A stretch of 64,000 nucleotides of DNA from the NCBI GenBank assembly GCA_017307755.1, contig JAFKGQ010000015.1, forward strand, positions 186,001 to 250,000, in the 5' to 3' direction. Below the pieces are notes generated by a model. It was not told the origin of the DNA and ran no database searches. It was given only the letters and a program-made list of their open reading frames with translations. The stretch's first letter is position 1, and each line of letters opens with the position of its first letter. The stretch comes from Chitinophagaceae bacterium (GTDB taxonomy: Bacteria > Bacteroidota > Bacteroidia > Chitinophagales > Chitinophagaceae). The position numbers and the translations under genes are program-made. This document shows positions 17,846-26,604 of the stretch, piece by piece.

Positions 17846-19965
17846 TAAGATATTTTTTTGGGTTGGCGCTAACTCTTTTGACGGGTGTTGTTCAGGCGCA
17901 AACGGTGTATTGTTATGGAAATGAGCAGAACGATCTTTTGCGGATGTTGCGAAGGGAGGGAGTGATCGTGACGAGGTTTGGATCGCCGGAAGAGGCTGTA
18001 AAAGCGGCCAGGCCGGGGTCGGGTGTATTTATTGTGGCTTATGACTATCCAAGGATAGATCCGAAGAATATTATTACGCAATCGTTGCTGGATGCAGCCG
18101 GCAAAAAAAGGTTAAGGCTCTATATCGAATTTCCTGCACAGTATCCGGGGCTGGATGTCCCTGATTCGGTGGTAGAGACGCAATTGGAGCGGGGCGTGGT
18201 TACCAGCGATGTCTTTGGACGGCAATTACCTTCCATGGGGCTTCTGGGCATCCACAACGCCCATGTGCTACCTGTGGAGGCAGACAGCCCGTTGATCGTA
18301 CTTGCAAAAGTGGTAGGTGTGGACAAGGCGGAGTATGGACTTGCCGATACAAAGACCTATCCGCTGCTGTTTCAGCGGGGGAATGCCCTTGTCAGCATGA
18401 CGGGGCTGAGTGATTTTGAGACGGGCAGATATGGGCCGGAAGCGCAGGTGAAAGTTTTGTGGAATTATATTATCCGATGGGTGACGGGGGACAAGAATTT
18501 TAATGTTAAGCGATGGAAAGAGGATGTCCGGCCTATGTATGGCAGGACTGGGGTACTGCCGGCCACTGCCCGGATGAACAGTATAAAAAAAGGCGTGCAA
18601 TGGTTTGACAAAGGCCATTTTTTTATAGACCCCAGCTGGAAGTCGGATTGGGAAAAATATGGGAATAACGGGGTGAAGCCTCTGGGGCCTCCTGTGAGTC
18701 AGGATAAGGCGGTGGGAGACGGCGAGCTGGGTATCCTGGAAGGGCATACGTCGACTGTGTTGTATGACGGCAGTCAACTTTACAGGTATTGGATGCGGGC
18801 CGACGTGCAGGGAGAGGTGAGCATGGCGCTGGCGGCTGCGGGAAGGCTACTGAATAACGAGGAATATAAAAAGAAGTCTGAAAATATATTAAACTATTTA
18901 TTCAAGACGTCCAATATGCGGGCCGGCGCGAAGAATGATCCGGCGAGCCCGGCCTATGGGCTTATCGGCTGGGCCACTACCAATGCGGAGACGTTCTACG
19001 GGGATGATAATTCAAGGGCTATTCTGGGCGCCATCGCAACCTCGGCCTATCTGCATACAAGCGAGTGGGATAAGGAACTGGCGGAAGCTATCATGGGGAA
19101 TTTCAGGACGACGGGTAAACAAGGTTTCCGGGGCGAGCGGCTTGAGGAAGGTGATATTATTAGGAACGGCTGGCCTTTTTATTACAACAGGGATCTTGTG
19201 CATCCTTCGCCTCATTTTGAGTCATGGATGTGGGCCTGTTATCTCTGGCTGTACAGCAAGACGGGGTATGAGCCTTTATTGGCCCGGACAAAGGAGGCCA
19301 TTAGGATCACGATGGATGCCTATCCTGAAAAATGGCTTTGGGGCAGCAGTCTGCAGACCCAGCGTGCCCGGATGATCCTTCCCCTGGCGTGGCTGGTGCG
19401 TATCGAGGATACGGAGGAGCATCGCCGCTGGCTGGATAAAATGGTTGTGGATATGTTGGGCTACCAGGACACTTGCGGCGCTATCCGGGAGGAGATCGGC
19501 AAGGGTAAGGGGATGTTCAGGGAGTTGAAGAAGAATTCGGACTATGGCTCCGACGAGGGTTCGTTGATCTTCAGGAATGGGGAAAAAATATCGTGCATGT
19601 TGTATACGAACAATTTTGCTCTTTTTAGTTTGAACGAGGCTGCCAGGGCGACGGGTGATAAGCGATATGTGGATGCTACCCGCCGGCTGTCGGATTTTTT
19701 GACCAGGGTACAGGTGCAGAGCGTAAAGCATAAAGACCTAGATGGCGCCTGGTTCAGGGCTTTCGACTATGGCAAATGGGATTATTGGGCTTCCAATTCG
19801 GATGCCGGGTGGGGCGCCTGGTGTACATTGACGGGATGGATACAGAGTTGGATCGTCGCCACCCAGGTGCAGATAGTGCAGGGACAGAGTTTTTGGGAGG
19901 TAACGAAGGGGGCGGATATGGGGAGGACGGCGAAAGGCGTGATCGCATCAATGATGAAATTATGA
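17842..19965 (+). CDS. secreted protein of unknown family, probable alpha/alpha-barrel hydrolase
   Basis: 707 residues starting ATGA-overlapped with the previous gene. A signal peptide (MIRYFFGLALTLLTGVVQAQ) directs it to the periplasm. The N-terminal 220 residues resemble a Rossmann-like or amidotransferase-like domain (NDLLRMLRREGVIV, GVFIVAYDYPRID). The rest is helix-rich with a repeated pattern of W/Y-containing helices (GWATTNAETFYGDDNSRAIL, HPSPHFESWMWACYLWLY, WLWGSSLQTQRARMILPLAW), as in (alpha/alpha)6-barrel glycoside hydrolases and lyases. I do not recognise the family. Position between a ceramidase-like gene and a GH172 argues for a role in breaking down the same glycoconjugate. Confidence 0.6.
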   Translation: MIRYFFGLALTLLTGVVQAQTVYCYGNEQNDLLRMLRREGVIVTRFGSPEEAVKAARPGSGVFIVAYDYPRIDPKNIITQSLLDAAGKKRLRLYIEFPAQYPGLDVPDSVVETQLERGVVTSDVFGRQLPSMGLLGIHNAHVLPVEADSPLIVLAKVVGVDKAEYGLADTKTYPLLFQRGNALVSMTGLSDFETGRYGPEAQVKVLWNYIIRWVTGDKNFNVKRWKEDVRPMYGRTGVLPATARMNSIKKGVQWFDKGHFFIDPSWKSDWEKYGNNGVKPLGPPVSQDKAVGDGELGILEGHTSTVLYDGSQLYRYWMRADVQGEVSMALAAAGRLLNNEEYKKKSENILNYLFKTSNMRAGAKNDPASPAYGLIGWATTNAETFYGDDNSRAILGAIATSAYLHTSEWDKELAEAIMGNFRTTGKQGFRGERLEEGDIIRNGWPFYYNRDLVHPSPHFESWMWACYLWLYSKTGYEPLLARTKEAIRITMDAYPEKWLWGSSLQTQRARMILPLAWLVRIEDTEEHRRWLDKMVVDMLGYQDTCGAIREEIGKGKGMFRELKKNSDYGSDEGSLIFRNGEKISCMLYTNNFALFSLNEAARATGDKRYVDATRRLSDFLTRVQVQSVKHKDLDGAWFRAFDYGKWDYWASNSDAGWGAWCTLTGWIQSWIVATQVQIVQGQSFWEVTKGADMGRTAKGVIASMMKL

Positions 19966-21131
19966 AGATCGTATTTGTATTATTAATGGGATGTGCGTTG
20001 TGCGCACGGGGACAGGTGTTGAATAATGATCTTTCTGCCTTGTCGATGATACAGCAGGGGGTGAAATCCAAACGGGTGAGCAGCTACGACCGAAGCGGCG
20101 ACAACCATGACAATATTGGTCTTATTAAAACAGGGGAGCGCAGGACCATTTTTGATGTAAAAGGCGCGGGTGTTATCAATCATATCTGGATCACCATGGG
20201 ACCCGAGCCGTCCGTGCTCAGCCGCAACGATGTCATCATACGGATGTTTTGGGATGGAGCTTCCTATCCTTCCGTAGTATCGCCCATCGGACCATTCTTC
20301 GGTCAGGGCTGGGACGAATCCTATCTTTTTACCTCTGCACCCCTGGCCGCCACACCTTCCAATGGACAGGGTCTGGTGAGCTATTTTGCCATGCCTTTTG
20401 CGCAAGGTGCAAGGATAGAGATAGAGAACCAGGCTGGCGTCGATATACGGCCGTTCTATTTTTATGTGGATTATGTGGAAATGAAAAAGCTTCCGGCAAA
20501 CATGGGGAGATTGCATGCATGGTACAACAGACAGCTGACAACACCTGTTGACAGCATAGAGAATGAGCACTGGATGTTTGGACCCAACAGACCGAACAAG
20601 GATGGGAAGAATAATTATATCATCGCCGATATACAGGGGAAGGGGCATTTTGTAGGCGTGAATTACTATGTGCATAGCCCAACGCCGTTTTGGTACGGAG
20701 AAGGGGACGACATGATATTCATCGACGGGGACAGTCTGCCCACCTTGAATGGCACGGGTACGGAAGATTACTTCAACACTTCATGGGGGGCGCCAAAGAC
20801 ACCGTATTCCACCCCCTACTTTGGCTATGCCAGGGTCAACAACGACATGGGGTTCCTTGGCAGGACTCATATTTACCGGTGGAATATAACAGACCCTATC
20901 TACTTCGATAAGTCGTTAAAATTTACCATCGAGCATGGCAGCAACAATGTGCTGACCCTGGACCTGGCAAGTGTGGCATACTGGTACCTCAGCGAGGCGT
21001 CACCCGTGCCGGCCATACCTGACAAGGAAGGCCGGAAGCCGAGGCCATTGATCAACATAGGCGATATTCATCGATGGCGGGATGCCTGGAGAAAGAGCAA
21101 GGGTTATGATCCGAAACTATGGGGAAATTAG
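19962..21131 (+). CDS. GH172 (DUF2961) glycoside hydrolase, second copy
   Basis: 389 residues. The start is ATG 19962, overlapping the previous stop as ATGA and beginning a signal peptide (MKIVFVLLMGCALCARGQ); the longer upstream frame lies inside the previous gene. DUF2961 motifs: GAGVINHIWITMGPEPS, MFWDGASYPSVVSPIGPFFG, WYGEGDDMIFIDGDSLPTLN, GTGTEDYFNTSW. It shares the fold of the 12836-14029 protein but differs widely in sequence, so the two probably cut different linkages or act one after the other on the same furanose-containing glycan. Confidence 0.87.
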   Translation: MKIVFVLLMGCALCARGQVLNNDLSALSMIQQGVKSKRVSSYDRSGDNHDNIGLIKTGERRTIFDVKGAGVINHIWITMGPEPSVLSRNDVIIRMFWDGASYPSVVSPIGPFFGQGWDESYLFTSAPLAATPSNGQGLVSYFAMPFAQGARIEIENQAGVDIRPFYFYVDYVEMKKLPANMGRLHAWYNRQLTTPVDSIENEHWMFGPNRPNKDGKNNYIIADIQGKGHFVGVNYYVHSPTPFWYGEGDDMIFIDGDSLPTLNGTGTEDYFNTSWGAPKTPYSTPYFGYARVNNDMGFLGRTHIYRWNITDPIYFDKSLKFTIEHGSNNVLTLDLASVAYWYLSEASPVPAIPDKEGRKPRPLINIGDIHRWRDAWRKSKGYDPKLWGN

Positions 21132-21150
21132 TTCATCAAAACATACAGTA

Positions 21151-22443
21151 ATGGCAAGGTTTTTTAAAAAAGGAAAGAGTGCGTCTGATATCAAGGCTGC
21201 GGATGTAAAAGTCAGGGATACGGTGGAGAATATCATTAAGGATATAGAGAACAACGGCGATCTGGCGGTGAGAAAGTATTCGACGGTTTTTGACAAATGG
21301 AACCCGGAGTCATTCCGGCTTACGGACGATGAGATACGCGAGATAGTGGCCCGTACGCCGAGACAGGTGAAGGATGACATCTTATTTGCACAGCAACAGA
21401 TAAGATATTTTGCGGAGCAGCAGCTGGCTTCTATTTTGGATATTGAGGTAGAGACGCTGCCGGGTGTATTTTTAGGTCATAAGAACATACCTGTGAACAG
21501 TGCCGGATGTTATATTCCCGGCGGGAGATATCCAATGGTAGCTTCTTCCCATATGAGTATTCTCACGGCCAAGGTGGCGGGTGTCCGGCGGGTGATCGCC
21601 TGTACGCCGCCTATCAATGGGCGGATACCCGATGCTACTGTCTGCGCCATGTATTTTGCCGGGGCGGATGATATATATATACTGGGAGGCGTACAAGCTT
21701 TGTGCGCCATGGCGATCGGCACGAGTTCCATAGCGCCCGTGGATATGATCATTGGGCCGGGGAATGCTTATGTAGCGGAAGCCAAGCGGCAATTGTTCGG
21801 CAGGGTAGGCATCGACCTGGTGGCAGGACCTACAGAAATACTGGTCATTGCCGATGAAACGGCTGATGCGGAAATGGTGGCCTGCGATCTTTTGGGGCAG
21901 GCCGAGCATGGGCCTACTTCTCCCGCTGCCCTGATCACTACGTCGGAAGAACTGGCGCGCGGTACGCTCGTAGAAATCGAACGTCAGCTGCGGGTGCTGC
22001 CCACAGCCGATGTCGCCCGCATTGCATGGGAGGATCATGGATCGATCATTCTTGTGGAAGATGAGGAGGAAGCCATCCGGAAGGCTGATGAGCTGGCTTA
22101 TGAACATGTGGAAGTGCTGACCAGAAACCCGCAGGTCTTTTTAGATAGGATGACCAATTACGGGGCGTTGTTCCTCGGACCCGAAACCAATGTAGCGTAT
22201 GGGGACAAGGTGATCGGCACAAATCATACTTTACCTACCATGGGTGCTGCCCGGTATACCGGCGGGCTTTGGGTGGGGAAATTTATCAAGAATTGTACGT
22301 ATCAACGGTGTACGCCGGAAGCAAGTGTCATAGTGGGGGAATATGCCATGCGGTTGTGTGAGCTGGAGGGATTTGCCGCACATAAAGAGCAGGCAGCCTT
22401 GCGTGTGAAAAGATATTCATCTGAATTAAAAACAAGTAAGTAA
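21151..22443 (+). CDS. histidinol-dehydrogenase-family enzyme, probably catabolic
   Basis: 430 residues from ATG 21151; the frame extends upstream into the previous gene, but MARFFKKGKS is the natural start. It is HisD-like over its whole length. The zinc and base residues fall at Q250, H253, E318, H319, D352 and H411, the same spacing as Q259, H262, E326, H327, D360 and H419 recalled for E. coli HisD. The substrate loop differs (GGRYPMVASSHMSILTAKVAGV region at about 21520-21590), as does the base motif (LAYEHVEV instead of APEHLE). There are no his genes nearby. It probably performs an NAD-dependent four-electron oxidation of a primary alcohol, as the relative HpsN does for sulfopropanediol. 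The substrate is unknown. Confidence 0.85.
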   Translation: MARFFKKGKSASDIKAADVKVRDTVENIIKDIENNGDLAVRKYSTVFDKWNPESFRLTDDEIREIVARTPRQVKDDILFAQQQIRYFAEQQLASILDIEVETLPGVFLGHKNIPVNSAGCYIPGGRYPMVASSHMSILTAKVAGVRRVIACTPPINGRIPDATVCAMYFAGADDIYILGGVQALCAMAIGTSSIAPVDMIIGPGNAYVAEAKRQLFGRVGIDLVAGPTEILVIADETADAEMVACDLLGQAEHGPTSPAALITTSEELARGTLVEIERQLRVLPTADVARIAWEDHGSIILVEDEEEAIRKADELAYEHVEVLTRNPQVFLDRMTNYGALFLGPETNVAYGDKVIGTNHTLPTMGAARYTGGLWVGKFIKNCTYQRCTPEASVIVGEYAMRLCELEGFAAHKEQAALRVKRYSSELKTSK

Positions 22444-24737
22444 TGAGAACCTGTTTGGTTGTAGGGTTATTGTTTATGTTTATTACATCTTACAGCAATA
22501 TACGGCTGCCAGCCGTGCTGGGGAACAATATGGTCTTACAGCAGCGCAGCGAAGTAAAGTTGTGGGGCTGGGGAGAGCCCAATGAGAAGGTGACGGTGAC
22601 CACCTCCTGGGACAATAAGACCTATCCTATCGTGACGGTAACGGGGAACGCGGACTGGATGGTGATGATTGGGACGCCGGCTGCGGGTGGTCCGTATAGT
22701 ATCAGGATAAATGATATTTTATTGTCCGGCGTTCTGATCGGGGAGGTTTGGATATGCGGCGGGCAGAGTAATATGGAGATGTGCGGAAAATGGGGTTTAC
22801 AGGATGTCAGGGCTGAATATGCCACGGCTCATTTGAACGGGCTGCGTTTTTTTCATGTTGCAAAGGCTTCCGCCCCGGAGTCGCAGCGGGATTGTACAGG
22901 CTCGTGGGAGGTGTGTGATAGTACAAGTTTACCGGCTTTTAGCGCGGTGGCTTATTTTTTTGGAAAGCAGCTGTATACGTCGCTGCATGTTCCTATTGGA
23001 TTGATACAATCCTGCTGGAGCGGCTCTTCCGCGGAAGTGTGGACCCCTGAGAGCGTGATCGGCAGAGATCCCGTATTAACACAGGCTGCTGAAAAAGTAT
23101 TGCCCAACGGACAGGTGCCGTATCTGCCCGGGTATGCTTATAACGCCATGATCGCGCCCATCACGAACTATTCCCTGGCGGGTGCGATATGGTACCAGGG
23201 TGAGAACAATACCATGACAGCCGGGGTCTATCCTCGTGTGTTTGCTGCCATGGCGGATAGTTGGCGCAAGGCATGGGGCAGAGATCTTCCTTTTTATTAT
23301 GTACAGGTGGCGCCATTCCGGTATCAACTGGCGAATGTAGGCGCGCTGATGCGGGAGGCGCAGACGAAATGTCTGGCGATCCCCAATACGGGTATGGTGG
23401 TCACTACTGACCTTGTGACGGACGTGGGGAATGTCCATCCTTCAGACAAGCATGACGTCGGCCAGCGACTGGCGAATTGGGCGTTGGCGGAGACGTATCA
23501 CCGGACAGGGATGGTTTACAGGAGTCCCTTGTTTAAGGGGGTAACGATGGAGAAGGATCGGGTAATTGTGTACGTGGATCACGCAGGGGAAGGATTGGTG
23601 ATCCGGGGTAAGGAGGTGGTCGAACTGTATATAGCAGGAGAGGATAGGATATTTCATCCGGCCCGGGCTACTGTGGACCATGACAGGATCATTGCCCGGA
23701 GTGCGGAAGTTCCCCGGCCTGTGGCTGTCCGTTATGGATTTGGCAATGCCGCCATCGGCAATATCTTTAGCAAAGAAGGGCTTCCCCTGGGACCTTTCCG
23801 TACGGACGACTGGCCTGTGGAAAACGAGTATCCTTCGGTACAGGCTATTACCAATCCCGTGTTAAACCACGATTTCCCTGATCCCACTATCATACGTGCG
23901 GGCAATAAATATTATGGATACGCCACCAACAGCGTAGTGGAGGGCAAGTATGTCCATATTCAACTGGCCAGTTCAACCGACCTGGTCCATTGGAAGGACG
24001 AGGGAGATGCATTGTCTGCGGGGGCAGTCTGGGCCAGCAAGGATTTTTGGGCGCCGCATGTTGTTTATGATCCGGGGATGAAGAAGTATGTAATGTATTA
24101 TTCAGCGCAGTCTAATATGGAGGGGGTTGGAAAATGTATTGGGGTGGCATTCGCGGACAGCGCCCGAGGCTCCTTTGTGGATATGGGTATGCCGCTGATC
24201 AGCGGCAAGGCGTTTGAGGACATCGATCCCTGCGCCATCATCGATCCGAAGAGCGGGAAGAAGTTGTTGTATTGGGGGTCGGACCATCGTCCTATCCAGG
24301 TGCAGGAGCTCAATGATGATTGGAAAGGCTTTAAACCGGGCTCGGCCCCTAAACCTGTGCTTTATCCCGGACAGGAAGGGAAGTATGACAGATTGATCGA
24401 AGGGGCGTGGATCGATTACGCGAATGGTTTTTATTATCTGTATTACTCCGGGGACAATTGTTGCGGTCCGGCGGCGAACTATGCCGTCATGGTAGCCCGC
24501 AGCAAGAGTCCTTTCGGGCCTTTCGAGCGGCTGGGACAGAACAATCTCAGCGGCAGCAGTGTTATCCTGGAGAAGAATGCCGAATGGACAGCCCCCGGTC
24601 ATAATTCCATCTTCCGGGATGAGAAAGGACGGGTGTATATCGCATATCATGCTTTCCAGGCGGAGAAGCCTGCCGGCCGGGTGCTGATGATCAGTCCCCT
24701 GGTATATGAGAAGGGGTGGCCGGTGATAAAGCTATAG
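22443..24737 (+). CDS. secreted sialate-O-acetylesterase / GH43 fusion
   Basis: 764 residues; its ATG shares a base with the hisD-like stop (TAATG). After a short signal sequence, residues about 20-460 form a SASA-type SGNH esterase with nucleophile motif GGQSNM (Ser near 109), AIWYQGENN and a downstream His in VHPSDKHDVG. Residues about 468-764 form a GH43 five-blade propeller with the three acids: DFPDP near 478, EDIDP near 593 and EGAW near 653. Both halves look catalytically complete. It probably removes acetyl groups and then an alpha-L-arabinofuranosyl or beta-xylosyl unit from the glycan, in the periplasm. It is the last gene of the operon before the regulator. Confidence 0.88.
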   Translation: MRTCLVVGLLFMFITSYSNIRLPAVLGNNMVLQQRSEVKLWGWGEPNEKVTVTTSWDNKTYPIVTVTGNADWMVMIGTPAAGGPYSIRINDILLSGVLIGEVWICGGQSNMEMCGKWGLQDVRAEYATAHLNGLRFFHVAKASAPESQRDCTGSWEVCDSTSLPAFSAVAYFFGKQLYTSLHVPIGLIQSCWSGSSAEVWTPESVIGRDPVLTQAAEKVLPNGQVPYLPGYAYNAMIAPITNYSLAGAIWYQGENNTMTAGVYPRVFAAMADSWRKAWGRDLPFYYVQVAPFRYQLANVGALMREAQTKCLAIPNTGMVVTTDLVTDVGNVHPSDKHDVGQRLANWALAETYHRTGMVYRSPLFKGVTMEKDRVIVYVDHAGEGLVIRGKEVVELYIAGEDRIFHPARATVDHDRIIARSAEVPRPVAVRYGFGNAAIGNIFSKEGLPLGPFRTDDWPVENEYPSVQAITNPVLNHDFPDPTIIRAGNKYYGYATNSVVEGKYVHIQLASSTDLVHWKDEGDALSAGAVWASKDFWAPHVVYDPGMKKYVMYYSAQSNMEGVGKCIGVAFADSARGSFVDMGMPLISGKAFEDIDPCAIIDPKSGKKLLYWGSDHRPIQVQELNDDWKGFKPGSAPKPVLYPGQEGKYDRLIEGAWIDYANGFYYLYYSGDNCCGPAANYAVMVARSKSPFGPFERLGQNNLSGSSVILEKNAEWTAPGHNSIFRDEKGRVYIAYHAFQAEKPAGRVLMISPLVYEKGWPVIKL

Positions 24738-24741
24738 AGTT

Positions 24742-25638
24742 ATGATAAAGACTGCTCCCATACAACAAATAAGCGATTATATGAAAGCCGTGAATGTTCA
24801 GGTTCCCCGGCGGCTGAACGATTTCCTGGTAGTCGATTATGGCTCTATGGATCTGAAAGAGGTTGAATGGTTGCAGGCTTTCAGTCTGGGCTGTTTTGAG
24901 ATCAATCTCGATCTTACCCCAGGTTGCCCAATTCGCGTAGATACATTCGAGCTGGCTTCTGCGGCCAACCGGCTTATGCTCGTTAGTCCATACAGGTTGC
25001 AATCATCACTGCCGCATACTGTCCCCAAAACCGGCTCCCATAAAGGCTATGGTATCTTTTTCACACCTGAGTTTATTTATGGTAATTTTGGCGGCGAATC
25101 GCTCGCAAAAGATTTTCCTTTTTTTAGTCCATTCAATACACCTTCCCTTTATCTCAGTAATGAAACAGCCGGCTTATTTATCGACATCATTAATAAAATA
25201 CAATACGAACACGATCATTATGGCGTTTTCAGCAAAGAGATTATTAAGAATTATCTGAATGTGCTTTTCCTGAAAGCTAAACAATATTATCACAATCCGC
25301 GCATGCTTCCGTCACTCAACCGGGAAACAGAAATATTTCATTCCTTTGAATCCCTGATACAAAAACATTATACGGAGCTAAACACTGTAAAACAATATGC
25401 AGATAAAATGCATATTTCCTCCAAGTATCTTTCCGAAACTGTTAAAAAGATAAGCGGTTCAAGCGCTTTACAACGCATTCATAAAGCGCAGCTCAATCAT
25501 GCCTCTGCACAACTACTGCATTCGGGCAAATCCATTTCGGAAATTGCGTATGAACTTAATTTTGTGAACCCGGATTATTTTTCTGTATTTTTTAAACGTC
25601 TCACCGGGAAAACACCGTCGCAATTCCGTAGTTTTTAA
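24742..25638 (+). CDS. AraC-family transcriptional regulator
   Basis: 298 residues starting 4 bp after the esterase/GH43 stop. The C-terminal 100 residues hold the double helix-turn-helix (VKQYADKMHISSKYLSETVK, then ISEIAYELNFVNPDYFSVFF, KRLTGKTPSQFR). The N-terminal 190 residues are a sensor region without a motif I can name. The DNA is visibly richer in A+T, with different codon use from the preceding operon, so it may belong to the imine-reductase-like gene that follows and not to the utilisation locus. Confidence 0.9.
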   Translation: MIKTAPIQQISDYMKAVNVQVPRRLNDFLVVDYGSMDLKEVEWLQAFSLGCFEINLDLTPGCPIRVDTFELASAANRLMLVSPYRLQSSLPHTVPKTGSHKGYGIFFTPEFIYGNFGGESLAKDFPFFSPFNTPSLYLSNETAGLFIDIINKIQYEHDHYGVFSKEIIKNYLNVLFLKAKQYYHNPRMLPSLNRETEIFHSFESLIQKHYTELNTVKQYADKMHISSKYLSETVKKISGSSALQRIHKAQLNHASAQLLHSGKSISEIAYELNFVNPDYFSVFFKRLTGKTPSQFRSF

Positions 25639-25711
25639 AGTTGTTCCCGCCTTTTTGAATGACGGTTGCCATTCCGGCAATTGAACTTTGTGCTTTTACA
25701 AAATAAAACAC

Positions 25712-26578
25712 ATGAATACAACAGTGATTGGATTGGGAGCCATGGGCAGTGCATTGACAACAGCTCTGCTCGATAAGCAGTGTGCTGTAACCGTATGGAA
25801 CCGTTCGCCGCAGAAGACAGTTGCATTGGTAAACAAAGGCGCCTTGCATGCTGAAAAAGTGGAGGATGCCATCAGCGCATCTCCATTAGTTATTATATGT
25901 CTGCTCACATACGATACAGTTTATGAGGTGCTTGCACCGGCTGTTCAGCAGTTTAAAGGTAAAGTGATCGTGAATCTCACCAATGGCACGCCTCAACAGG
26001 CCCGGGATATGGGCAGATGGGCGGCGGATCGGGGTGCCATTTATCTCGATGGTGGTATCATGGCGACGCCACCGATGGTAGGTGCACCGGAAGCACTCAT
26101 CATATACAGCGGTTCCCAACAGGCTTTTGAAAAATATAAACCGCAACTGGATGTACTGGCCAGCAGCCAGTATGTAGGGGAAGATGCGGGTCTGGCGCCG
26201 TTGTATGATATTTCGCTACTTACTGGTATGTATGGCATGTTTACCGGCGCGTTACAGGCGATGGGGCTGATCACTTCCGGAAATATAAGCGCCCAACAAT
26301 TTATGCTATTATTGAAACCCTGGTTACTGGCCATGTTAGGTCAGGTGGAAATAATGGCCTCGGAAATAGACAAGGGTGATTATTTTGGATATGTTTCGTC
26401 TAATCTTGGAATGCAGGCTGCCGCTTATGGGAATATGATTGCGGCGCACGAAGAGGCTGGACTAAGCGCTGAATTGGTAACGCCCTTGCATAATCTGTTT
26501 CAACTGGCAGTGAAAGCAGGTTACAGTCCTGCAAATATTTCGGCTTTGATTGAAGTGATCAGGAAGCCGGAGGGATAG
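25712..26578 (+). CDS. NADPH-dependent imine-reductase-family oxidoreductase
   Basis: 288 residues from ATG 25712; a 24-bp in-frame extension lacks a ribosome site. The N-terminal Rossmann domain opens MNTTVIGLGAMGSA. The segment VNLTNGTPQQARDMGRWAAD, then YLDGGIMATPPMVGAPEALI and IYSGSQQAFE, is characteristic of imine reductases/reductive aminases within the beta-hydroxyacid dehydrogenase superfamily. The helical C-terminal half (PLYDISLLTGMYGMFTGALQ) builds the dimer active site. The physiological substrate of this family is generally unknown. The AraC gene 73 bp upstream is a plausible regulator. Confidence 0.85.
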   Translation: MNTTVIGLGAMGSALTTALLDKQCAVTVWNRSPQKTVALVNKGALHAEKVEDAISASPLVIICLLTYDTVYEVLAPAVQQFKGKVIVNLTNGTPQQARDMGRWAADRGAIYLDGGIMATPPMVGAPEALIIYSGSQQAFEKYKPQLDVLASSQYVGEDAGLAPLYDISLLTGMYGMFTGALQAMGLITSGNISAQQFMLLLKPWLLAMLGQVEIMASEIDKGDYFGYVSSNLGMQAAAYGNMIAAHEEAGLSAELVTPLHNLFQLAVKAGYSPANISALIEVIRKPEG

Positions 26579-26604
26579 GGATGGTGTTATTTTTTGGCGA
26601 TGTG

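Noticed and set aside
19776..19961. Upstream extension of the second GH172 reading frame
   Set aside because: It lies inside the preceding gene in another frame. The ATG at 19962 has the ATGA overlap and begins the signal peptide.
21151..22443. Histidine biosynthesis gene hisD
   Set aside because: No other his gene is nearby, it overlaps a secreted esterase gene in a utilisation operon, and the substrate loop differs from biosynthetic HisD.
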